The position numbers and the translations under genes were made by a program. A DNA stretch of 36,368 bases from Parcubacteria group bacterium M10-OD1-1 (GTDB lineage: Bacteria > Patescibacteriota > Minisyncoccia > Moranbacterales > UBA2206): assembly GCA_003056145.1 (NCBI GenBank), contig LSNL01000002.1, positions 1 through 36,368 of the forward strand, read 5' to 3'. Every line of letters starts with the position of its first letter. Position 1 is the stretch's first letter. Shown here piece after piece: positions 27,012 to 35,282 of this stretch. The notes under the pieces were generated by a model. It was not told the origin of the DNA and made no database searches. It saw nothing but the letters and a program-made list of their open reading frames with translations.

Positions 27012-28013
27012 ATGAAAAATCAAGTTTTATGCTTAGGATCAGCTGGTAAGGATATTTTTTTTCCTACAACTGAAGGTCAAGTAGTAGAAACGCCAGATGA
27101 TTTAATGTCTCAAAAAAAATTTATTTTTGAATTAGGAGCTAAATATAAAATTCAAGAAAGGTATGAAGCCTTAGGTGGCTCAGCCGCAAATGTAGCAGTA
27201 GGACTAGTAAAATTAGGTATTTCTGTTGCTTGTGCTTCAGTGATTGGGGATGATTTAATCAGTATTTGGATTAGAGAAGAATTAAGAAAGAATAAAGTAG
27301 ATCTGAGTTTAATAAAAGTTCAAGAGAAAGCTAAAAGTGATTTATCGGCTATTATTGTAGATTATAGAAGCGCTGATAGAACTATTTTTTCTAACCGGGG
27401 TCTAAATGGAAAATTGGAGTTAGAGGCGGAAAATTTTCGCGAGGTAGAATGGATTTTTCTAGGCGATATTAGTGGAAAATGGGAAGACCAATTAGAAGAT
27501 ATTATTCAATTAGCCAAGGAAGAAAATAAAAAAATAGCTTTTAATCCCAGGGGAGTGCATATTCAAGAAGATCCGGTAGAAATTATTAAGGCTGTTTCAC
27601 TGTGTGAAATATTATTTGTTAATAAAGATGAAGCGATGGCAATTATTTCTCAAGTAGATAAAAATATTTCTGCTCAAAATTTAAATCAGGAAGAATTTCT
27701 GTTGAAAAAGTTTCAAGAATTAGAAGTAGAAGTGGTAGTCATTACTGATGGGAAAAGAGGAGCTTGGGCAATGAATAAAAACGGAATAGTCTCGGCTAAT
27801 GGATTAGGAGTATCAGCGGTTGATTCTACTGGAGCAGGAGACTCTTTTGCTAGTGGATTTTTAGCTGCTTATATCAAAAGTAAGGATATTTCTGAATGTC
27901 TTCAATGGGGAATTGCTAATAGTAGTAATGAAGTTCAATTTTATGGTTCTATTGATGGACTTTTGGGTGAAGAAGAAATGGAAAAAAAATCAAAAGATGT
28001 AATATTACAATAA
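27012..28013 (+). CDS. PfkB-family carbohydrate kinase
   Basis: GGSAANVAVGLVKLG and VDSTGAGDSFASGFLAAY. Confidence 0.93.
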   Translation: MKNQVLCLGSAGKDIFFPTTEGQVVETPDDLMSQKKFIFELGAKYKIQERYEALGGSAANVAVGLVKLGISVACASVIGDDLISIWIREELRKNKVDLSLIKVQEKAKSDLSAIIVDYRSADRTIFSNRGLNGKLELEAENFREVEWIFLGDISGKWEDQLEDIIQLAKEENKKIAFNPRGVHIQEDPVEIIKAVSLCEILFVNKDEAMAIISQVDKNISAQNLNQEEFLLKKFQELEVEVVVITDGKRGAWAMNKNGIVSANGLGVSAVDSTGAGDSFASGFLAAYIKSKDISECLQWGIANSSNEVQFYGSIDGLLGEEEMEKKSKDVILQ

Positions 28014-28037
28014 AATAATTTAATAAATATATTTTTT

Positions 28038-30110
28038 ATGAAATTAGAAAAACTTTTTAATCCTCAATCAATTGCGATTGTCGGTGCTTCAGCCGAACAA
28101 GGAAAAGTGGGAAATGCGATTACAAAAAATATCTTAAATTTAGGTTATGCTGGGGAAGTATTTCTAGTAAATCCGAAACACGATGAAGTCTTGGAAAAAA
28201 AATGTTACCATAGTCTTTCTGATATAGAATCAGAGGTTGATTTAGCCGTAGTTGCTATTCCAGCTAAATTTGTTTTGGGCGAAATTGAAAAAAATGCAGA
28301 TAGGATAAAAAATTATGTAATTATTTCCGCAGGTTTTTCTGAAACTGGAAAAGAAGGAAAGGAATTTGAGGAAAAGCTGTTAACATTAGCGCAGAAAAAA
28401 AATCTTAATATTTTAGGTCCGAATTGTTTGGGTTTCATTGTCCCTGCGAATAAATTAAATAACTCTTTTGCAGGCGGAATGCCTCATACTGGAAATATAT
28501 CTTTTATTACTCAGTCGGGAGCGTTAGCGGTGGCAATTATGGACATTGCTAAAAAAGAGGGGATTGCTTTCTCTAATATAATTTCAGTTGGTAACAAAAT
28601 GCAAATTGGAGAATCAGAACTTTTAGAGTTTATGGAGAATGATGATAAAACGGAATTTATTTTTATGTATTTAGAAGGTATTAAAGATGGTTTAAAATTT
28701 GAAAGAATAGCCAAGAGAGTGGCTAGAAAAAAACCAGTAATTATTCTTAAAGCTGGACGAAATGAGAGAACTCAAAAGGCTATTTCTTCGCATACCGGGG
28801 CTTTAGCTGGGAATGATGAAATTATTTCTGCTGTTTTTAACAATACGGGGATTGTTAGAGTCGCTAGCTTAGAAGAACTTTTTGATTTATTTAAGATAGT
28901 CAAGATGAAAAAGAAAATCACAAATGAAAACACAGTGGTTCTTACTAACGCTGGAGGTGTGGGTGTTTTGAGTGCTGATGCGTTTGGTGGAAAAAATATC
29001 AAGCTAGCAGAATTGAAAGATGAGATAAAAGAAAAAATAAAAGAAAATCTACCCAAGGAAGCTTCAGTGGAAAATCCGATAGATTTATTGGGAGACGCTC
29101 AAGAGGATAGATATGAAAAAACGTTGGAAATTATTTCTAATCTCAAAAATATTGGTTCAGTTATCTGCATTTTAACGCCACAAGATCAGACTCCTGTGGA
29201 AAAAATTGCTGACAAACTTATTGAATTTAAAAACAAGACGGGAAAGCTTGTGGTAGCGGTGTTTTTGGGTGGAGAGCGAGTGGAAAGCGCGATTGCTAAG
29301 ATGAGAGAGAATAATATTAGTAATTTTCAGTTCCCAGAAAAAGCTATTTTTGCTATGGATAAATATTTTAAATGGAATTTGTATGCTTCTTCAATAAATA
29401 AAAATTTCGAATATAAAATTAATGAAAGACGAAAAAAAGAAGCGGAGGCTATAATTGAAAAAGCTAAAAAAGAGAAAAGAAAAGCGCTCTATTTTTCTGA
29501 GGCAAGGGAGATTATGGAAATGTACGGAGTAAATACCGTGCCAATCATCAATATTTACCCAGGTAAAAAAGTTAATAGTAGTTTGACTCCTTTCAGATAC
29601 CCAGTCGTTTTGAAAGTGGATGACGATAAAGTTTTACACAAGACTGATCGACAAGGAGTAGTTTTGAATATTAAGGATGAAAAACAATTGGAAAAATCAA
29701 TTTCGCAGATGCAAAGAGATTTTCCTAATAGTAGATTAATTGTTGAATCTATGGTTTCTAAGGGAATGGAACTTATTATTGGAATTAAACGAGATGAGGT
29801 TTTTGGTCCTGTCATTATATATGGTCTGGGTGGAATTTATACGGAATTTTTAAAACTAGTAGATTATTTAATTCTTCCACTGGAGGCTTCCCAAATTCAA
29901 GAGTCTTTATTGAAAGGAAAATTAGGATTTTTGTTTAATGGAGCACGCGGACAAAATCCATATGATGTAAAAGATCTTTCTGAATTATTCTTCGGTGTCA
30001 GTTCCTTGGCACTAGAAGTTTCTCAGATAAGAGAATTTGATATCAATCCAGTGATTACTTACAATAACGGGAAAAAATCTCTGGCTGTGGATGTGAAAAT
30101 CATTCTTTGA
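28038..30110 (+). CDS. Acetate/acyl-CoA ligase (ADP-forming), fused alpha-beta
   Basis: CoA-binding N-terminus, SHTGALAGND catalytic-His region, C-terminal ATP-grasp with VLHKTDRQGVVLNI. Confidence 0.93.
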   Translation: MKLEKLFNPQSIAIVGASAEQGKVGNAITKNILNLGYAGEVFLVNPKHDEVLEKKCYHSLSDIESEVDLAVVAIPAKFVLGEIEKNADRIKNYVIISAGFSETGKEGKEFEEKLLTLAQKKNLNILGPNCLGFIVPANKLNNSFAGGMPHTGNISFITQSGALAVAIMDIAKKEGIAFSNIISVGNKMQIGESELLEFMENDDKTEFIFMYLEGIKDGLKFERIAKRVARKKPVIILKAGRNERTQKAISSHTGALAGNDEIISAVFNNTGIVRVASLEELFDLFKIVKMKKKITNENTVVLTNAGGVGVLSADAFGGKNIKLAELKDEIKEKIKENLPKEASVENPIDLLGDAQEDRYEKTLEIISNLKNIGSVICILTPQDQTPVEKIADKLIEFKNKTGKLVVAVFLGGERVESAIAKMRENNISNFQFPEKAIFAMDKYFKWNLYASSINKNFEYKINERRKKEAEAIIEKAKKEKRKALYFSEAREIMEMYGVNTVPIINIYPGKKVNSSLTPFRYPVVLKVDDDKVLHKTDRQGVVLNIKDEKQLEKSISQMQRDFPNSRLIVESMVSKGMELIIGIKRDEVFGPVIIYGLGGIYTEFLKLVDYLILPLEASQIQESLLKGKLGFLFNGARGQNPYDVKDLSELFFGVSSLALEVSQIREFDINPVITYNNGKKSLAVDVKIIL

Positions 30111-30125
30111 TAAGAACAGAAAAAC

Positions 30126-30152
30126 TTGACTGAATGGGTTTGTTGTTATAAA
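30126..30152 (+). promoter_or_regulatory. sigma70-like promoter upstream of the 63-aa ORF
   Basis: TTGACT-N15-TATAAA (spacer short). Confidence 0.35.
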
Positions 30153-30257
30153 CTAAAAAGAATGCAATCTTGAACTTTTTTAGTTGATTTTGCTTCAAAA
30201 ATGTTCTTGGAAAAATATTTGTGAAGGGGGAAGAGGCAAAAAAGAGGAGATAGTCCT

Positions 30258-30449
30258 ATGAAAAAAATCATACAAAAGCTAAAGATACCATTGGATGTAG
30301 TTTCCTTCGGTTTTATTTTAGCCGGAGGATTTTGTTCGGACTGGTTTGAATGGAAAATTGCTTGTAGTTTTTCCTTTATTGGTTTAGTTTTAATTATTAT
30401 TGAAGTACGAACTAATCGCCGTCCTTCCCCTTATGCGAACAGGAAATAA
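30258..30449 (+). CDS. 63-aa small membrane protein, unknown
   Basis: SD GAGGAGA; two hydrophobic segments; stop codon lies within a 13-bp hairpin. Confidence 0.55.
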   Translation: MKKIIQKLKIPLDVVSFGFILAGGFCSDWFEWKIACSFSFIGLVLIIIEVRTNRRPSPYANRK

Positions 30450-30463
30450 TATTTCCTGTTCGC
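30435..30463. other. Perfect 13-bp hairpin overlapping the stop codon of the 63-aa ORF, then a C8 run
   Basis: GCGAACAGGAAAT-AAT-ATTTCCTGTTCGC followed by CCCCCCC. Confidence 0.85.
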
Positions 30464-30597
30464 CCCCCCCTCAAAGATATTTTCTTGCAATTTATTTTTT
30501 AAAAAAACTAATTTAGAATATAGTTTCTAACTTTTTTTGGATAGAATAGTGGTTGAATAAGTGACAATCTGTGTGTGGTTTGATTGAGTGTGATAAT

Positions 30598-30626
30598 TTG
30601 ACAATCAGACTCCGATATGTTATAAA
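30598..30626 (+). promoter_or_regulatory. Near-consensus sigma70 promoter for the GT2-chitinase unit
   Basis: TTGACA (30598-30603)-N17-TATAAA (30621-30626). Confidence 0.65.
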
Positions 30627-30659
30627 TAACAATTAACTTTATATGATCGTTAAATACTA

Positions 30660-32960
30660 ATGGATAATAAAACTGCAGGTAAGAAAAAGTATAAGCAGAT
30701 TTCTCGTGAAAAGCAATGGGGAACTGAATATCAAACATTACCACTATCCAATCTTCATAGCCAACCTTCAAGTTTTGCTATTGCTTTTAGTCGCCTCTCT
30801 GTAGTACTGACGATATTTTTTTGGGCGATGTATGTTGTTTCGGTTATCGTCCGCCAACTTTTTGATGGTCCGCAAAGCTATCAATTTACCATGGAAAGTT
30901 TTGGTTATCTAATTATTGTGACTTTTTTAACTTTCTCGGCATTAGTTTATTTAATTGCTCGGCAAGGTGCGTTTCAACGATTTAGTAGCCATATTCGTGT
31001 TCCGAGAGCTACGCTTGATAAATATTTTTTTACGCATCAGCCATCAATTACAGTTTTAATTCCTTCTTATAGCGAAGAGACTCAAGTTATCCGAAAAACA
31101 ATGTTATCTGTGGCATTGCAGGAGTATCCTAATATCAAAGTTGTTCTTTTAATTGATGATGATGCTTCAAAGATTTGTTCTGAGGATATGCTTCGGTTGG
31201 AAGCGACACGGGCTCTTGCTAGTGAAATTGAAACACTTTTAGCAATACCATACAAACGCTTTAAGAAAATATTGAAACGGTTTGAAGAGGCTAATCGGAA
31301 AAATAATATAATAATTAGTAAGGCCGTTGAAGAAATAGCTGCACAATATATTTGGGCAGCAAAGTGGCTAAATACATTAGCAGATAAAGAAGTAATTGAG
31401 GATCATGTAGATATATTTTTTGCTAATCAAGTATTGCGTGAACTTGCTGAAGATTTAAAACTTGTTGGAGAGGCATTAGTAGTTTCGCATAAAGAAGATG
31501 CACAAATTCCAGTTGATCGTCTAATGCAATTATATCGTAGGCTGGTACTAATATTTGGAGCGAACCTAGAGGTCTTTGAACGAAAAAAATATGCATCTTT
31601 ATCACATGAACTGAATAAGGCAATGAACATCAATTCATATATCGGATTGATGGGGGGTATGTATCAGCAGGAGCAAACACCAGATGGAATTGTTTTAGTA
31701 CCGACCATGAATCAATCCAATGCTGATATAATTATTAATGATAGTGAATTTATATTAACACTGGATGCTGACTCTATTTTGTTAAGAGAATACTGTTTGC
31801 GATTAGTCTATTTTTTACAGCAACCTGATAATGCAGATGTGGCTATTGCGCAGACTCCGTATTCTTCTTTTCGCGGAGCTCCTACGCGTGTCGAGCGTTT
31901 ATCTGGCGCTACAACAGATATTCAACATATTATTCATCAGGGGATGAGCTATTATGGTGCAACTTTTTGGGTAGGGGCTAATGCAATAATAAGAAAATGT
32001 GCTCTTGAAGATATAGTTGAAAAAAAATGGGTAGGTGGATTTGAAATTAAAAGATATGTGCAAGATCATACGGTCATAGAAGATACTGAATCAAGTATTG
32101 ATTTGGCGATTCATGATTGGAAATTAGTTAATTATCCGGAGCGTTTGAGTTATAGTGCAACACCGCCTGACTTCGGTTCTTTAGTGATACAGCGTCGTCG
32201 GTGGGCTAATGGAGGACTTCTCATACTTCCGAAGCTATGGACATTGATTCGTAAACGCAAAAATAAAGGTAATCCTATATCAAAAACCGAATTCATAATC
32301 AGACTGAACTATATGACCTCTATTGCTTGGTCAAATATTGGTTTGATATTTCTTTTAATTTATCCCTATGATGGAAGATTATTAAGTCCGTTGATACTTC
32401 TTGCGGCGGTACCTTATTTTTTAGCTATGGCTATTGATTTAAGATATTGCCGTTATAAATATAGTGATATTATTCGTATCTATGGTTTCAATTTAATATT
32501 ACTTCCAGTGAATATTGCAGGAACGCTTAAGTCGCTTGAACAGGCATTGACCACTAAGAAGACACCGTTCGCTAGAACTCCTAAAGTTAAAAATCGAACA
32601 TCCGCAGCGTTGCCGTATGTGCTTTCACCTTTACTTATTGTTGGTTTTTCTTTATTCACATTAGGGCGTAATATTCAAGGAGAAGATTGGGGGAATGCAG
32701 CGTTTGCTGGTTTTAATGCTTTTACATCTATCTGGGCTATTTTTTCATACATTGGAATTAAAAACTTATTTATTGATATTTGGATCGGATTGATAGATTT
32801 ACTTTATGTTGATACTCCTCCTAATAATATAAGCCAAAAATCAAATAAAAATGAATCAGAATTAAATTGGAAAAGTGTGTTGTATCATGGAGAATCAAAT
32901 GGGATAGTTCCTCATGAAGCTACAAAAGAGGTGATAATAAATAAAAAACGAACCACATAA
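30660..32960 (+). CDS. Processive-type family 2 glycosyltransferase, membrane-bound
   Basis: VLIPSYSEE, LLIDDDAS, ILTLDADS, EDTE, QRRRWANGG plus N- and C-terminal TM helices. Confidence 0.9.
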   Translation: MDNKTAGKKKYKQISREKQWGTEYQTLPLSNLHSQPSSFAIAFSRLSVVLTIFFWAMYVVSVIVRQLFDGPQSYQFTMESFGYLIIVTFLTFSALVYLIARQGAFQRFSSHIRVPRATLDKYFFTHQPSITVLIPSYSEETQVIRKTMLSVALQEYPNIKVVLLIDDDASKICSEDMLRLEATRALASEIETLLAIPYKRFKKILKRFEEANRKNNIIISKAVEEIAAQYIWAAKWLNTLADKEVIEDHVDIFFANQVLRELAEDLKLVGEALVVSHKEDAQIPVDRLMQLYRRLVLIFGANLEVFERKKYASLSHELNKAMNINSYIGLMGGMYQQEQTPDGIVLVPTMNQSNADIIINDSEFILTLDADSILLREYCLRLVYFLQQPDNADVAIAQTPYSSFRGAPTRVERLSGATTDIQHIIHQGMSYYGATFWVGANAIIRKCALEDIVEKKWVGGFEIKRYVQDHTVIEDTESSIDLAIHDWKLVNYPERLSYSATPPDFGSLVIQRRRWANGGLLILPKLWTLIRKRKNKGNPISKTEFIIRLNYMTSIAWSNIGLIFLLIYPYDGRLLSPLILLAAVPYFLAMAIDLRYCRYKYSDIIRIYGFNLILLPVNIAGTLKSLEQALTTKKTPFARTPKVKNRTSAALPYVLSPLLIVGFSLFTLGRNIQGEDWGNAAFAGFNAFTSIWAIFSYIGIKNLFIDIWIGLIDLLYVDTPPNNISQKSNKNESELNWKSVLYHGESNGIVPHEATKEVIINKKRTT

Positions 32961-32967
32961 ATATAAT

Positions 32968-34551
32968 ATGAAAGAAGCTAATACTCAAACAAAATTTATT
33001 CCTAAAAGAAGATTATCTCTTTGGCGGGTTTTATTTGCTATTTTAATGCTGATTGGACTTGCCTATGGCACGACTCTCAGTTGGGATAGATGGCAACAAC
33101 AAAAAGAGGAGGCTAAGACATCTTCATCCAAGCCATGGTTTGCCGCGTATACGGATGTTACATCCACGCCGACATATAATTTTGAGCAACTAGGATCTAC
33201 TGCGACACCCGAGGTCATACTTTCTTTTATTGTTTCTTCTACATCTGACCCTTGTGTGCCTACATGGGGAACTCACGACACACTGGATCAAGCAGCAAAA
33301 AAGCTTGATCTTGATCGTCGGATTGCCAGGCTTGAGCAACAGGGAGGAAAAATAGCCGTGTCTTTTGGAGGCGCTTTGAATTCAGAACTATCTCTTAAAT
33401 GCACAGATTTTAACAAGCTGTTTAATGCCTATAACTCTGTTATAGAACGCTATGGCATAGATACTATAGACTTAGATCTTGAGAGTAAAAATTTAAGTGA
33501 TATTAAAGCAGTCAAGCGTCGTGCGGATGTTATTGCACAAGTACAGGAGCATTATCGTATTAAGGGTAAAAGTCTCGCCGTTTGGTTGACTCTACCAGTG
33601 TCCCCTCAGGGATTGACGCAAGAAGGTACAAATGCAGTAGCTCAAATGTTATCAAGCGGAGTTGATTTAGCCGGAGTGAATGTAATGACGATGGATTATG
33701 GCGCAAGTCTTCAAGGAGAGACAATGCTTGATGCATCTAAACAGGCGTTAATTGAAACTCATCGTCAATTAGGGATACTTTATCAACAAGCGGGGATTAA
33801 TTTAAATAGTAATTCGTTATGGAAGAAAATTGGAGCCACGCCGATGATTGGTCAAAATGATTTTTCAGATGAGATATTTACATTGAAGGATGCTAAGGCA
33901 TTTAATTCTTTCTCTTTGAGCCATAGTATTGGACGAATGTCTATGTGGTCAGCTAATCGGGATATTCCTTGTGGTGAAAATTATGTTAATATGAAAGTTG
34001 TTTCCGATTCGTGCAGTGGTGTAAAAACTCCTGCGTTTGGATTTGCTAAAGCCTTGAGTAATGGATTTAAGGGCAATCTTACTCAAAGTGCTGGTATTTT
34101 AACTATAGCAGATCCCAAAAGTAATTCTCCTATAATTGATGATCCAAAGAAAAGTCCATATCAAATTTGGCAAAGTACGGGAGCTTATCCGAAAGAGGTA
34201 AAGGTTGTTTGGCATGGGAATGTGTATGAGGCAAAATGGTGGACAAAAAATGATTTACCTGATAATCCAGTCTTACAAGCTTGGCAGACACCTTGGCAGT
34301 TAATTGGGCCGGTCTTACCTGGCGAAAAACCTATTAAGCAACCAACACTGCCAAAAGGAACATATTCAAATTGGTCAGGGAAAATTGTGTATAATGGTGG
34401 CGATCGTGTTTTATTTGAGGGTATTCCTTTTCAAGCAAAATGGTGGAATCAAGGAGAAAGTCCAGCTGCATCGTCCGCTAATCCAGACAGTTCACCTTGG
34501 CTTCCGCTTACACAGTCACAGATTTTAGATATTCTAAAAGGTTTGAAATAA
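32968..34551 (+). CDS. GH18 chitinase-like protein with C-terminal CBM5/12-like repeats
   Basis: DTIDLDLES matches DxxDxDxE; GGKIAVSFGGA; two C-terminal modules with WHGNVYEAKWWTKNDLP and FEGIPFQAKWWNQGESP. Confidence 0.9.
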   Translation: MKEANTQTKFIPKRRLSLWRVLFAILMLIGLAYGTTLSWDRWQQQKEEAKTSSSKPWFAAYTDVTSTPTYNFEQLGSTATPEVILSFIVSSTSDPCVPTWGTHDTLDQAAKKLDLDRRIARLEQQGGKIAVSFGGALNSELSLKCTDFNKLFNAYNSVIERYGIDTIDLDLESKNLSDIKAVKRRADVIAQVQEHYRIKGKSLAVWLTLPVSPQGLTQEGTNAVAQMLSSGVDLAGVNVMTMDYGASLQGETMLDASKQALIETHRQLGILYQQAGINLNSNSLWKKIGATPMIGQNDFSDEIFTLKDAKAFNSFSLSHSIGRMSMWSANRDIPCGENYVNMKVVSDSCSGVKTPAFGFAKALSNGFKGNLTQSAGILTIADPKSNSPIIDDPKKSPYQIWQSTGAYPKEVKVVWHGNVYEAKWWTKNDLPDNPVLQAWQTPWQLIGPVLPGEKPIKQPTLPKGTYSNWSGKIVYNGGDRVLFEGIPFQAKWWNQGESPAASSANPDSSPWLPLTQSQILDILKGLK

Positions 34552-34598
34552 AACTAAGGAATAAGGAGCAAAAAAATAATGAGGCTATGATAATTCCT

Positions 34599-34627
34599 TT
34601 GACAATTTCAAGAGTGTTTTTTATAAT
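34599..34627 (+). promoter_or_regulatory. Perfect-consensus sigma70 promoter
   Basis: TTGACA-N17-TATAAT upstream of the 34758 ORF. Confidence 0.65.
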
Positions 34628-34757
34628 AAGATTAAAGAGAAAAATAAAAATTCAAATTTATCCAATTAAATTTCTGCGCTTAAGCCGAATTGAATAAACT
34701 AAAAAAATATCTCATAAAGTTATAATGAAAAATAATAAATATAAAAAATAAAAAAAT

Positions 34758-35093
34758 ATGTTAGAATCAGCTTATGTAGCAATTTTAATTGCTGGTTTCG
34801 GTGGTGGAGCAGTTAGAGGTTTAGTTGGTTTTGTTAAGCATCAATATGCTTACAAAAATGTTCCGTTTAATTTAGCCTATTTTCTAGCGATGATGTCTAT
34901 CTCTGGTGTTATCGGACTTTTGACTGCAGTAGCCATCAAGGAATTAGGATTGTCGTTTTTTGGTCTGAATTATCTAACGCCGGCTTTGGCTTTTGTAGTC
35001 GGTTATGCCGGTGGTGACTTTTTGGAAAATGTTTACAAAATTATTATCAAGAAACCATCTTTATATTCTTTTCCTAAAGATTTAATAAAATAG
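34758..35093 (+). CDS. Small membrane protein of unknown function
   Basis: 111-aa ORF with about three hydrophobic segments. Confidence 0.55.
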   Translation: MLESAYVAILIAGFGGGAVRGLVGFVKHQYAYKNVPFNLAYFLAMMSISGVIGLLTAVAIKELGLSFFGLNYLTPALAFVVGYAGGDFLENVYKIIIKKPSLYSFPKDLIK

Positions 35094-35186
35094 AGATAGG
35101 GTATATTTTCCGCTAAAATAGTCTAGCTAGATGTGGTGTAGTGGAATTTTTATTATAAAAATGAAGATTAAAAAATATACCTGTGC

Positions 35187-35215
35187 TTGACAAATTTAAT
35201 TAATTGTGCAATATT
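35187..35215 (+). promoter_or_regulatory. sigma70-like promoter upstream of a short hairpin and the edge GT2
   Basis: TTGACA (35187-35192)-N17-AATATT (35210-35215). Confidence 0.5.
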
Positions 35216-35224
35216 TAGCAGAAA

Positions 35225-35261
35225 GTCTAAGTATGTCTCTTTAGACCGGTTTTTTATTTTT
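35225..35261 (+). terminator. Terminator-like hairpin in the leader of the edge GT2 (possible attenuator)
   Basis: GTCTAA...TTAGAC followed by CGGTTTTTTATTTTT. Confidence 0.55.
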
Positions 35262-35282
35262 AAATTTATAATAAACTTTTGA

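Noticed and set aside
34304-34528. 74-aa ORF inside the chitinase-like gene
   Set aside because: Out-of-frame overlap with a clear CBM-encoding region
34497-34697. 66-aa ORF, or an internal 36-aa ORF from ATG 34587, after the chitinase
   Set aside because: Mostly low-complexity A/T-rich sequence; overlaps a perfect consensus promoter; no domain
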